From NCBI RefSeq assembly GCF_003254525.1, contig NZ_QFYS01000004.1, positions 248,001-312,000 of the forward strand: DNA of 64,000 nt, written 5' to 3'. Below the pieces are notes generated by a model. The model was not told where the DNA came from, made no database searches, and was given only the letters and a program-made list of their open reading frames with translations. The stretch's first letter is position 1, and every line of letters starts with the position of its first letter. The stretch comes from Phenylobacterium kunshanense. GTDB taxonomy: Bacteria; Pseudomonadota; Alphaproteobacteria; Caulobacterales; Caulobacteraceae. Positions 35,758 through 44,553 of the stretch are shown one piece after another. A program made the translations under genes and the position numbers.

Positions 35758-36537
35758 ATGCCGTCTCAGAGTCCGCCCGATCGAGCGACGCGCGCCGCGC
35801 GGCTGGCCGGTGTGTTCGAGGTGCAGCTCAGGCTGGCGCGGCGGATGGCTGAGCTGACCGGCGCGCCACTGGGCGATATGGTCTTGCGACACACCAATCT
35901 GCACAGGCGTTTCGGCCTGGGCCGAATCAGCGCCGGGGTTGCGCCGGCCTGGGCGCCGTTCGCCGAGGCGCTGGAGCGGGCCGCCGACCTGTCGGAGCAG
36001 GTTGCGATCGTCCAGGCGACGTTCGTCGCGGCTCAACCGGAAACGTATCCGGGCCCGGGCCGGACGGGCTTCGGCTGTTTCGCCTGCGACGACGCGGCCT
36101 CGGCGGATGGAGCGGTGCACATCCACTTCCGCAACGCCGACACCTGCGAGGCGGGCGGGCCGCTCTCGGCCGCGAAGCTGGCCCGACGCAAGGCCGAGAT
36201 GGCGGCGCTGGTGGCGCATGTCCGGGTCAGGCTGCCCCAGGCCAGCCACATCCGCGGGCGATCCTGGCTCTACAATCTCGAAGCCTATCGCCGGGTCTTT
36301 CCTCCGGACTATGGGGCATCGCGCCGGTCGGTCGGAGACGAGCCTGTGCGGCTGGACGGCAACTCGCTCTGGGGCCAGCTGATCGGCAGCGATGAGGGCG
36401 TGCGGCCTGGGGTGCGGGACGCGGTCGTGTCGGCCTTGCCGGGCCTGGACCCGTCGGCGCCCTGGAAGGTCTTTCCGCTGAGCGTCCTCGCCACCGGCGC
36501 GCCACTGGAGAGCTTCGAGGCCTTCTACCGATCCTGA
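35758..36537 (+). CDS. hypothetical protein, unknown family
   Basis: A 259-residue soluble protein I do not recognise. The N-terminus is helical (EVQLRLARRMAELTGAPLGDMVLRHTNLHRRFGLG). The middle holds a conspicuous block GCFACDDAASADGAVHIHFRNADTCEAGGPL with three cysteines and two histidines, which could bind metal. A later part reads HIRGRSWLYNLEAYRRVFPPDY. It follows the hybrid kinase by 44 bp on the same strand, so it may share its transcript. The coding assignment is safe from length and codon use. Confidence 0.7.
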   Translation: MPSQSPPDRATRAARLAGVFEVQLRLARRMAELTGAPLGDMVLRHTNLHRRFGLGRISAGVAPAWAPFAEALERAADLSEQVAIVQATFVAAQPETYPGPGRTGFGCFACDDAASADGAVHIHFRNADTCEAGGPLSAAKLARRKAEMAALVAHVRVRLPQASHIRGRSWLYNLEAYRRVFPPDYGASRRSVGDEPVRLDGNSLWGQLIGSDEGVRPGVRDAVVSALPGLDPSAPWKVFPLSVLATGAPLESFEAFYRS

Positions 36538-36546
36538 CGTCGCGCC

Positions 36547-38913
36547 TCAGGCGCCTGCCGACGACGCCATCACGTCGGCGATCATCCGGGCGAGCTGGTC
36601 CTGGCCATAGGGCTTGCGCAGCAGCGGCCAGGACGACTCCTCCGCGGCCGATAGCACCTCGCCCGTGTACCCGGACGACAGGATCACTGGCAGATCGGGA
36701 CGTCGCGCAACGGCCTCGCGGGCGAGGTCCACGCCCGACAGCGCGCCGGGCATGATCAGGTCGGTCAGCATTAGGTCGAAGGGCTCTCCGGAGTCGAGGA
36801 CCTCCAGCGCGGCCGCGGCGTGCCCGCAGAGCGTCACCTTGTGGCCGAGTTCACGCAGCATGGCTTCAGCCAGCTCCGCCACCTGCGGGTCGTCCTCCAC
36901 CAGCAGCACCTTTAGGGCCGGGCCGACGGCGGCGGTCGCGCCGGCCTCGGCCTCGGGCCGCGCAGCGGCGTCGACCGGCGCCCGGGGCAGGTAGAGGCAG
37001 ACGCGGGTTCCCTCGCCCCGCACCGAGTGGAGGGTGACCGCCCCGCCGCTCTGGTGGGCGAACCCGTAGACCTGCGAGAGGCCGAGGCCGGTGCCATGCC
37101 CCGCCGCCTTGGTCGTAAAGAAGGGTTCGAAGGCCCGGGCGATGGTGGCTTCGTCCATCCCCGCGCCCGTGTCCTGGACGGCTACGGTGACATAGTCGCC
37201 TGCGTCCAGGGGGTCGATCTGCCGCGCGGCCAGGCGCACCGCCGCCGTCTCGATGCGGATGGCTCCACCGGGGGGCGTCGCGTCCCGGGCGTTGACCACC
37301 AGGTTCATGACCGCCGCCTCGAACTGGCTCGGGTCGACGTTGGCCACGACGCCCGGCGCCTGCAGGTCCAGACACAGGCTGGCGGTCTCGCCCACCGCGC
37401 GACGGAGCAGCGGCTCACCCTCCAGGAGCAGCGCGTCGACGGCCACCGGCTCGGGTTTCAGCGCCTGGCGACGGGAGAAGGCCAGAAGTTGCTGGGTCAG
37501 CCGCTCGCCGCGCCGCGCCGCGCCGAGCGCCGCTTCGATCATGCGCTCGCGGCGAACCGCGTCGTCGGGCCGGCGCTGCATGAGGTCGAGCGCGCCGATC
37601 ACCACGGTGAGGAGGTTGTTGAAGTCATGGGCCACACCGCCGGTCAGCCGGCCGACCGCTTCGAGTTTCTGCGCGCGCTGGAGCGCAGCCTCGGCCTCGT
37701 CCCGCTCGGCCAGCGCGGCGTCCACGCGCTCGGCCAGCAGATCGTTGATGCGGGTGAGGTCGCCCTGGACCCGATGAGCCTCGGTGGTGTCATAGGCGAC
37801 GCCGATATAGCCGTGCAGTTCTCCGTCAGGACCCAGCCGGGGCTTCGAGATGGTGCGCAGCCAGCGCCACTCGCCGTCGGCCCGGCGGAACCTTGCCTCG
37901 ACGGTGATCGATCCTCCCTCGGCGCCTTGGCGGGCGGCGTCGCGACGGAGGGGCTGGGCGTCCTCGGGATGAACCTTCTCGAAGAGGCGGCCCGAGGTCG
38001 CCGTGGCGAAATCCACGCCGAGGAAATCGAGGTAGGTCTGATTGACGAACTCGCGTCGGTTATCTGGGCCCGAGATCCACATCATGATCGGCGCGCTGTC
38101 GGCCAGGGTGCGGAAGCGGTGCTCGCTTTCGCGCAGCAGGTCCTCGGCGCGGCGCTGCTCGGTGACGTCGTAGCCGACACCGACGAAGCCGGCGAACGCC
38201 CCGTCGGCCCCCCAGCGCGGCTGCGAGACCGATCGCACCCAGCGGTACTGCCCATCGTGGCGCAGGTAGCGCGCCTCCAGCGTGAAGAGGCTGCGCGAAG
38301 CTTCGCCCTCGGCCTGCTCCCGTAGAACGCGCGCGATGTCGTCGGGGTGCAGCACGTTGCGCCAGTCGAACTCGATCGCGTCCTGGTAGCCCACGCCCAG
38401 GAAGTCGACATACGCGCGGTTCGCGAACTCCCGGCGGCCGTCCACCCGGGTCACCCACATCAGGATAGGCGCGCTGTCGGCCAGGGCGCGGAACCGGTCT
38501 TCGGTGGCGATGACGGTCTGCTGCGCCGCCGCCTCGGCCTCGGCGGCCTCGTCCAGGCGGACCAGCGCCTCGCGGAACCCTGCGGCCACCAGGACCGTGA
38601 TAGCTCCCGAGAGGACGAAGAGGCCCAGCAGGGCGAGGGCGTCGCTGGGGATCGCGAAGGCGCTCGGGGAGATGAGGTGCAGGCCGACCGCCGCGGCCAG
38701 CGCAGCCCAGCCCCACCGGGCGCCGGCGGCGAGGGTCACCACGATCAGGGCCGGGAAGTAGGTGACGGACAGGCCAAGTCCTCGGTCGAAACCCAGGACC
38801 AGCACGCGGACAGCGACGGCCGCGCCAAGGGCGACGACGCTGATCCCCAGGCTCGCCAGGATCCCGGGCGAGCGCCTCGGGATCAACCGCAGCGGCCATA
38901 GCGGCGGCGTCAT
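36547..38913 (-). CDS. membrane hybrid sensor histidine kinase (PAS-PAS-HisKA-HATPase-REC)
   Basis: A 788-residue kinase. The N-terminal membrane region (about residues 15-112) has several spans and resembles the four-helix DUF4118/KdpD-like sensor. Two PAS domains (about 138-252 and 265-378) each contain the LADSAPI-MW start. The phospho-accepting His429 lies in GGVAHDFNNLL, the variant H-box of this kinase class. The ATPase boxes are NLVVNARDA, DTGAGMD and GTGLGLSQVYGF. The C-terminal receiver has LMLTDLIMPG and LLRKPY. It converges on the unknown gene at 35758. Confidence 0.92.
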   Translation of the reverse strand: MTPPLWPLRLIPRRSPGILASLGISVVALGAAVAVRVLVLGFDRGLGLSVTYFPALIVVTLAAGARWGWAALAAAVGLHLISPSAFAIPSDALALLGLFVLSGAITVLVAAGFREALVRLDEAAEAEAAAQQTVIATEDRFRALADSAPILMWVTRVDGRREFANRAYVDFLGVGYQDAIEFDWRNVLHPDDIARVLREQAEGEASRSLFTLEARYLRHDGQYRWVRSVSQPRWGADGAFAGFVGVGYDVTEQRRAEDLLRESEHRFRTLADSAPIMMWISGPDNRREFVNQTYLDFLGVDFATATSGRLFEKVHPEDAQPLRRDAARQGAEGGSITVEARFRRADGEWRWLRTISKPRLGPDGELHGYIGVAYDTTEAHRVQGDLTRINDLLAERVDAALAERDEAEAALQRAQKLEAVGRLTGGVAHDFNNLLTVVIGALDLMQRRPDDAVRRERMIEAALGAARRGERLTQQLLAFSRRQALKPEPVAVDALLLEGEPLLRRAVGETASLCLDLQAPGVVANVDPSQFEAAVMNLVVNARDATPPGGAIRIETAAVRLAARQIDPLDAGDYVTVAVQDTGAGMDEATIARAFEPFFTTKAAGHGTGLGLSQVYGFAHQSGGAVTLHSVRGEGTRVCLYLPRAPVDAAARPEAEAGATAAVGPALKVLLVEDDPQVAELAEAMLRELGHKVTLCGHAAAALEVLDSGEPFDLMLTDLIMPGALSGVDLAREAVARRPDLPVILSSGYTGEVLSAAEESSWPLLRKPYGQDQLARMIADVMASSAGA

Positions 38914-39055
38914 TGGATAATCAGGCCCCCTTCAAGCCCTTCAGCATGGGCCGGGGCCATTAGGGTTGCAACCATCAGCCGTTGACCCGCCCGCGTCGTG
39001 ACGCTTGCACGAATTTTGCCTGTCACGAGTCCAAATATCGCCGGTTTGGGCCTAT

Positions 39056-40279
39056 ATGCGACGCCTTGGACGCACCGTGGGGAAGACCCTGAAGACATTC
39101 TCGCGCCATCCCCTCCGTGCTTCGCGGGTGAAGATCGGGGCCGCCCTGGCTCTGACGGTGCTGGCCGCCGGGCCTGCCTGTGCGCCCGCCGATGGCGGGT
39201 TGAGCCAGGCGGAGACGGTGCGCCTCGTATCGCGGGACCTGTCGGACGGCGCTCTGCTGAGACTGGCGTCCGGCATGGATCCGGCCATGCGGGCTCTGGC
39301 GCTGCGGCACGATCCGGGTTCGCGGGCGCCGGACTTCTGGGCCCGTCCCAAGGGCTGGGGCAGCCTCGACCTCGATCAGGCGCCGTCGCTGGGGTTCGCC
39401 ACGGCGGACGGGCAGACGGCGGAGGAGCTGAACGCCCTGCGCCCATTCGCGGAGCTGCCGATCCGGCCGATGAAGCCCTTCGTGCTCAAGGCTTCGGGCG
39501 AGGATCGGGCGCGGGCGGTCGAGTGCCTGGCGCAGGCCGTCTATTACGAAGCGGCGCGGGAACCCCAGGTCGGCCAGGAAGCGGTCGCCCAGGTCGTGCT
39601 GAATCGGATGCGGCATCCGGCGTATCCAAAGACGGTCTGCGGCGTGGTCTATCAAGGCTCGGCCCGCGCCACCGGTTGCCAGTTCACCTTCACCTGCGAC
39701 GGCTCCCTGGCCTATGCGCCGGTTCCGGCGCTGTGGAAGCGGGCGCGCGCCGTCGCGGAGCGGGCGCTGAACGGCCATGTCGACAAGACGGTGGGGTCGG
39801 CGACGCACTATCACGCACAGTACGTGGCGCCATACTGGGCTCCGACGCTGGTCAAGATGGCCCAGGTGGGTCAGCACATCTTCTACCGCTGGACGGGGCC
39901 GTGGGGCGAGCCGCCCGCCTTCACAGGCCGCTATGCCGGGGGCGAGGCCTATCTGTCGCCGGCGATCCTGGGCGGCATCGACGGACGGACGCAGGGCGGG
40001 CTCTTCTCGCCCGAGACGCAGGGCGTGCCCGGCGAGCGGAAGATCACCCTGGCCGTGGCGGGGGAGGTGCGGACCTACACGGTCTCGGACCCCACGGCGC
40101 CGGGCGGCGACCGCACCCGCGTGCGCGGGACTCTGCTGTCGACGCGCCGCCCTCCGACCCCCGACGAGGTGCGGCGGATCAACCAGAGCCTGGAGGCGCT
40201 CGAGCGCGACATGGACGCGAAGTCCGCGACCGCCGCCGGTGCGCCTGCGGCCGCCACGATCGCCCAGCCGGGCAGCTAA
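39056..40279 (+). CDS. SleB-type cell wall hydrolase, exported
   Basis: A 407-residue protein. A basic N-terminus and hydrophobic segment (IGAALALTVLAAGPACA) look like an export or lipoprotein signal. The SleB/Hydrolase_2 domain begins at VECLAQAVYYEAAREPQVGQEAVAQVVLNRMRHPAYPKTVCGVVYQG and continues to CQFTFTCDG and SATHYHAQYVAPYW. A unique C-terminal part ends in a coiled-coil-like RRINQSLEALERDMD. Paralogue of the protein at 25148. Start chosen at ATG 39056; an upstream ATG at 39005 is less likely. Confidence 0.87.
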   Translation: MRRLGRTVGKTLKTFSRHPLRASRVKIGAALALTVLAAGPACAPADGGLSQAETVRLVSRDLSDGALLRLASGMDPAMRALALRHDPGSRAPDFWARPKGWGSLDLDQAPSLGFATADGQTAEELNALRPFAELPIRPMKPFVLKASGEDRARAVECLAQAVYYEAAREPQVGQEAVAQVVLNRMRHPAYPKTVCGVVYQGSARATGCQFTFTCDGSLAYAPVPALWKRARAVAERALNGHVDKTVGSATHYHAQYVAPYWAPTLVKMAQVGQHIFYRWTGPWGEPPAFTGRYAGGEAYLSPAILGGIDGRTQGGLFSPETQGVPGERKITLAVAGEVRTYTVSDPTAPGGDRTRVRGTLLSTRRPPTPDEVRRINQSLEALERDMDAKSATAAGAPAAATIAQPGS

Positions 40280-40282
40280 GCC

Positions 40283-40606
40283 TCAGCGAAAGGCGAAGCT
40301 GAGCCGGGCGCCGACGAAGCGGCCGGTGGGATCGTAGCCATGGGCGGCCGCCGAGCCGCTCCTCTCCGCGCCCGGCTTCAAGCCGCACATGAAGCCAAAG
40401 GAACTCGTCACGTCGTCGTCGAGCCGGCGATCGATGGCCGTGCGCGCGACCCCGGGTATCCGCGGGGGCGGCGCGTGGGCGTAGGCCGGCACGAAATCGG
40501 TGGCGGGCCTGGCAAGTCGCACGACCGGAGCCGGCTCAGGTTTCGGCGCGATGACCGGCTGAATGGGAACGGCGACAAGCGCTGAAAGAAGGAAAGCGGC
40601 CTGCAT
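40283..40606 (-). CDS. small secreted protein, unknown function
   Basis: A 107-residue protein with a signal peptide (MQAAFLLSALVAVPIQPVIA). A proline-rich stretch follows (PKPEPAPVV...AHAPPPRIPG). The end looks like one beta strand of an outer-membrane protein (TGRFVGARLSFAFR). One cysteine pair is absent (only FMCG). Family not recognised. Converges on the SleB gene with 3 bases between. Confidence 0.6.
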   Translation of the reverse strand: MQAAFLLSALVAVPIQPVIAPKPEPAPVVRLARPATDFVPAYAHAPPPRIPGVARTAIDRRLDDDVTSSFGFMCGLKPGAERSGSAAAHGYDPTGRFVGARLSFAFR

Positions 40607-40643
40607 CCTGGCACTACATCACGACGCGGAGGCAGTGGCGAGC

Positions 40644-41129
40644 CTAGCCTGAGAAGGCGTCCGGATAGGCCACGTGCATGGGCGCGTCGAAGGCTCCCGG
40701 CTCCAGCGCAAGGCCCATGAAGCTCGGACTCCCACTGTAGGGCGCCCTTACGTGCGCCGTCGTCTCCGCCGCGAACCCGAAGCGCGGATAGTAGGCCGGG
40801 TGGCCCAGTACGAGGACGCCATGGGCTCCAAATTCGCGCGCCTGCTCGAGGCCCCGCCGCACGAGATCCGAGCCGACGCCCCCGCGCTGCAGGCCCGGGC
40901 GCACGGCCAGCGGAGCCAGGGCGGCGAACAGTTCGGCCCGGTCGACCCACAGGCGGCTGAACAGGACGTGGCCGGTCACCGCGCCGGCCTCCTCGGCCAC
41001 CAGCTCGAAGAGGACGTCGCCGGCGTCACGTAGCCGTTCCACCAGCCGCGCCTCGTCCGCTTGCCCGAACGCCGCCTCGACCACGTCGGCGATGGCGGGT
41101 CGGTCGAGGGCGCGGGCAAAGCGGATCAT
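40644..41129 (-). CDS. GNAT-family N-acetyltransferase (YhbS-like)
   Basis: A 161-residue acetyltransferase of the YhbS class. VTGHVLFSRLWVDR gives the core strands, LAPLAVRPGLQRGGVGSDLVRRGLEQAREFG the acetyl-CoA loop, and VLVLGHPAYYPRFGFAAETT the diagnostic GHPxYYPRFGF. The start at 41129 lies 7 bases after the trxB stop, so the pair is likely an operon. Substrate unknown. Confidence 0.88.
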   Translation of the reverse strand: MIRFARALDRPAIADVVEAAFGQADEARLVERLRDAGDVLFELVAEEAGAVTGHVLFSRLWVDRAELFAALAPLAVRPGLQRGGVGSDLVRRGLEQAREFGAHGVLVLGHPAYYPRFGFAAETTAHVRAPYSGSPSFMGLALEPGAFDAPMHVAYPDAFSG

Positions 41130-41136
41130 GGCCGTC

Positions 41137-42150
41137 CTACCAGGCCCCGATCTTCTGGGCTTCGCCGTGGCTGATCGGCTGGTGGGCTTTCTTGTGATCC
41201 TCTTCGGCCAGGAACCGGACGGCCTCGAGCGCGGCCATGCAGCCCATGCCGGCGGCGGTGACCGCCTGGCGATAGACGTCGTCCGTGACGTCGCCGGCGG
41301 CATAGACACCGGGGATCGCCGTGGAGGCAGTCCCGGGCTTCACCTTCAGATAGCCGGACGCGTCCGTCTCAAGCTGTCCCTGGAAGAGCTGGCTGGCCGG
41401 GGCGTGGCCGATGGCGATGAACACGCCGTCCGCCTGGACCACCTGGGTGGAGCCGGTCTTCACGTTTTTCAGGCGCACGCCCGTGACGCCCATCGGTTCG
41501 GTGTCGCCCAGGACCTCATCGATGGCGTGGTCCCAGATCACCTCGACCTTCGGATGGTTGAACAGGCGTTCCTGCAGGATCCGCTCTGCGCGGAACTCGT
41601 CGCGGCGGTGCACGACCGTCACCTTGGCGGCGAAATTGGTGAGGAACAGGGCCTCCTCCACCGCGGTGTTGCCACCGCCGACCACCACCACGTTCTTGCC
41701 GCGGTAGAAGAAGCCGTCGCAGGTCGCGCAGGCCGAGACGCCGAAGCCCTGGAACTTCTGCTCGGTCTCCAGGCCCAGCCACTTGGCCTGGGCGCCCGTA
41801 GCGATGATCAGGGTCTCGGCCAGCCAGACCTGGCCGCTGTCGGTCTCCAGCCGGAAGGGGCGCTGGGACAGGTCGGCCTTCGTCACGATGTCGCTGACGA
41901 TCTCGGTCCCCACGTGGGCGGCCTGGGCCTGCATCTGCTCCATCAGCCAGGGGCCCTGAATCACGTCGGCGAAGCCCGGATAGTTCTCCACATCGGTGGT
42001 GATGGTGAGTTGGCCCCCGGGCTGGATGCCCTGGATCAGCACGGGCTTCAGCAGTGCGCGCGCGGCGTAGATGGCGGCCGTGTAGCCGGCGGGGCCGGCG
42101 CCCACGATCAGGCAGCGGACGGAGCGGGGTTCGGGTCGAGCTTCGGACAT
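41137..42150 (-). CDS. trxB: thioredoxin-disulfide reductase
   Basis: A 337-residue FAD/NADPH enzyme that keeps thioredoxin reduced. FAD-binding GAGPAGYTAAIYAARA is near residue 17, the redox-active pair C141-A-T-C144 lies in SACATCDGFF, and the NADPH site is VVGGGNTAVEEAL. VYAAGDVTDDVYRQAVTAAGMGCMAALEA is the C-terminal FAD block. Full family length. A GNAT gene follows directly. Confidence 0.96.
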   Translation of the reverse strand: MSEARPEPRSVRCLIVGAGPAGYTAAIYAARALLKPVLIQGIQPGGQLTITTDVENYPGFADVIQGPWLMEQMQAQAAHVGTEIVSDIVTKADLSQRPFRLETDSGQVWLAETLIIATGAQAKWLGLETEQKFQGFGVSACATCDGFFYRGKNVVVVGGGNTAVEEALFLTNFAAKVTVVHRRDEFRAERILQERLFNHPKVEVIWDHAIDEVLGDTEPMGVTGVRLKNVKTGSTQVVQADGVFIAIGHAPASQLFQGQLETDASGYLKVKPGTASTAIPGVYAAGDVTDDVYRQAVTAAGMGCMAALEAVRFLAEEDHKKAHQPISHGEAQKIGAW

Positions 42151-42224
42151 GCCTGCAATGTAGTGACGATTCCGAGCCTGTGCGACGGCCGAACGAATCC
42201 GGCTTCACGGCGGCGCGATTTATA

Positions 42225-42237
42225 TTATCGTTGATAA
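42225..42237. promoter_or_regulatory. operator palindrome upstream of the monooxygenase
   Basis: TTATC-GTT-GATAA, perfect 5-bp arms, in the AT-rich divergent region between trxB and the monooxygenase, about 80 bases before its GTG. The same 13 bases recur exactly at 53309-53321 in front of an SDR gene. Confidence 0.7.
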
Positions 42238-42316
42238 CCTATCTTGATCTCGATCAAGGTGGCGGCGCGCGCGGTCTCGACACTGCGCGCCCAACGACAT
42301 GAACCGGGAGGTGGAT

Positions 42317-43843
42317 GTGACGACTGCGACGAACGTGGCGCCAAGGGCGTCCGCGACGACTGAACATTTCGACGTGCTGATCGTCGGCGCCGGCATTTCC
42401 GGCATCGGGGGCGCCTACCATCTGGCGCAGCAATGCCCGGGCAAGAGCTTCGTCGTCCTGGAGACGCTGGAGAGCTTCGGCGGCACCTGGCTGACGCACA
42501 AGTATCCCGGCATCCGGTCCGACAGCGACCTCTACACCTTCGGCTATCGGTTCAAGCCGTGGGTCGGCCCGCCGATCGCGACGGCGGACGAGATCCTCAA
42601 GTACATGGGCGAGGTGATCGAGGAGAACGACCTCGACCAGCACATCCGCTATCGCCACCGCATCACGACCGCGACCTGGTCGAGCCGCGACAATCTCTGG
42701 ACCATCGAGGCCGAGCGGCTCGACACGGGAGAATCCGTGGCCTTCACCGCGAACTTCCTGTGGATGTGCCAGGGCTACTATCGCCAGTCCGAAGGCTACA
42801 CGCCCGAGTGGGCGGGCATGAAGGACTTCAAGGGCCGGATCGTCCATCCGCAGACCTGGCCGCAGGACCTGTCGCTGAAGGACAAGAAGGTCGTCATCAT
42901 CGGGTCCGGCGCCACCGCGGCGACTCTCCTGCCGAACATTGCGGACGACTGTGGGCACGTCACCCTGCTGCAGCGCTCGCCGACCTATTTCATCCCGGGC
43001 CGCAACGCCAACGAACTGGCCGACATCCTGCGCGAGCTCAAGATCGACGAGACGTGGATTCACGAGATCGTCCGCCGCAAGCTGCTGCACGATCAGGACC
43101 AGTTCACCCGCCGCGCGTTCGAAGAGTCGGAGACGGTGAAACAGGAACTGCTCGCCGGCGTCTCGGCCTTCGTCGGCCCGGAAGTGACCGCCAAGCACTT
43201 CACGCCGAGCTATCGCCCCTGGCGCCAGCGGATCGCCTTCGTCCCCGACGGCGACATCTTCCAGGCGGTCAATCAGGGCAAGGCGTCGGTCGTCACCGAC
43301 GAGATCGAGCGGTTCGTCGAAGGCGGCATCCAGCTCAAGTCGGGTGAGCTGCTCGAGGCCGACGTGGTCATCACCGCCACGGGCTTCAACCTGAACGTCC
43401 TGGGCGACATCAACTTCGTCGTCGACGGCAAGCCGCTGAACTTCGCCGACACGGTCACCTACCGGGGCATGATGTTCACCGGCGTGCCCAACATGGTCTG
43501 GGTGTTCGGCTACTTCCGCGCCAGCTGGACCCTGCGGGCGGACCTGATCGCCGACTTCGTCTGCCGGCTGCTGAACCATATGGACGCGAAGGGCGTGAAG
43601 AAGGTCTCGGTCGCGCTGCGGCCGGAAGACAAGGACATGCCGCTCTCCACCTGGATCGATCCGGAGAACTTCAACCCCGGCTATCTGATGCGCGGCATGC
43701 ACCTCCTGCCCAGGCGTGGCGACAAGCCCGAGTGGCAGCACAGCCAGGACTACTGGCGTGAGAAGGACGAACTCCCGCTCATCGACCTCGACGACGCGGC
43801 CTTCGTCTACGCGGGCGGCCCGGCGGCGTCCAAGGCGGCCTGA
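42317..43843 (+). CDS. flavin-containing Baeyer-Villiger-type monooxygenase
   Basis: A 508-residue enzyme. It has FAD-binding VLIVGAGISGIGGAYHL at the N-terminus, the Baeyer-Villiger fingerprint FKGRIVHPQTWP (FxGxxxHxxxWP) near residue 177, and NADPH-binding VVIIGSGATAATLLP right after. ATGFN is the C-terminal signature. It inserts oxygen next to a carbonyl of an unknown ketone or oxidises a heteroatom. The start is GTG 42317, because GGGAGG lies 5 bases before it; the ATG at 42299 has none. The 3' end overlaps the converging WbqC gene by 37 bp. Confidence 0.92.
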   Translation: MTTATNVAPRASATTEHFDVLIVGAGISGIGGAYHLAQQCPGKSFVVLETLESFGGTWLTHKYPGIRSDSDLYTFGYRFKPWVGPPIATADEILKYMGEVIEENDLDQHIRYRHRITTATWSSRDNLWTIEAERLDTGESVAFTANFLWMCQGYYRQSEGYTPEWAGMKDFKGRIVHPQTWPQDLSLKDKKVVIIGSGATAATLLPNIADDCGHVTLLQRSPTYFIPGRNANELADILRELKIDETWIHEIVRRKLLHDQDQFTRRAFEESETVKQELLAGVSAFVGPEVTAKHFTPSYRPWRQRIAFVPDGDIFQAVNQGKASVVTDEIERFVEGGIQLKSGELLEADVVITATGFNLNVLGDINFVVDGKPLNFADTVTYRGMMFTGVPNMVWVFGYFRASWTLRADLIADFVCRLLNHMDAKGVKKVSVALRPEDKDMPLSTWIDPENFNPGYLMRGMHLLPRRGDKPEWQHSQDYWREKDELPLIDLDDAAFVYAGGPAASKAA

Positions 43844-44553
43844 GCCATCATTCGCTCGATGAGGTCGTGGGTCCCGGCAAAGCCGAGATTCATGACCGCA
43901 TCGAGGAAGGCCATGTACGGGGTGAACGGCGTCCGCCCCTGAGGGTAGGGGATCTCCACGAACCCCTGGAAGCGGACCGGAACGGCGGCGGCGGCGAACA
44001 CGCCATCGTCTTCCATGTAGTCCTGCGAGCCCATCGGCGAGAGGTATTCGTCGGCCGCGACGGCGCGGCAGATCGCCAGCAGGTGGTCCGACCGCTGACC
44101 CGAGGTGGCCAGCGCGCTGGCCCGCACGAACTGGGTCTGTAAGCCGAGACGTTCGGCGGCCGCCTCGATCAAACCGCAGTTGAGATCGGCCAGCCGCGTG
44201 GCGGGGGCGCCAAGCTGCGCCTCGAGAAAATCCATGCCCTCCTGAAAGTACGGCCGCTTCGCATAGGCGTGGCGGGCCGAGGCCAGGTGCTTCTCGCGCC
44301 AGGGCTCGGCGTCGGAGATGACGATGTCGCTGATCGGCGCGTCTCGCTCGGCCTTCGCGACCGGCACGGTCAGCATCACCTCGCCGGCGGCGCCGAGGAT
44401 GCGGTTGCGCTGCTGCCAGGATCGGCGCGCGAACTGGACGTCGTCCAGGAAGACGAAGACGTCGCTGGCGGCGATCAGGTGGAAATAGCCGAGATAGGGC
44501 AGGTAGGTCGGCTGCATGATCGCCGCGATCCGGCGCGGGCCGGGGGCGCTCAT
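43807..44553 (-). CDS. WbqC-like family protein
   Basis: A 248-residue protein of the WbqC family. The start AAIMQPTYLPYLGYFHLIAASDVFVFLDDVQFARRSWQQRNRI is the family's defining segment, with YLSPMGSQDYM and FVEIPYPQ later. WbqC genes occur in O-antigen and other glycan clusters. The biochemical role is not settled, though an aminosugar-modifying role is suspected. The ATG overlaps the stop of the FAD gene by four bases. Last gene of the pseG operon. Confidence 0.88.
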   Translation of the reverse strand: MSAPGPRRIAAIMQPTYLPYLGYFHLIAASDVFVFLDDVQFARRSWQQRNRILGAAGEVMLTVPVAKAERDAPISDIVISDAEPWREKHLASARHAYAKRPYFQEGMDFLEAQLGAPATRLADLNCGLIEAAAERLGLQTQFVRASALATSGQRSDHLLAICRAVAADEYLSPMGSQDYMEDDGVFAAAAVPVRFQGFVEIPYPQGRTPFTPYMAFLDAVMNLGFAGTHDLIERMMAQAALDAAGPPA

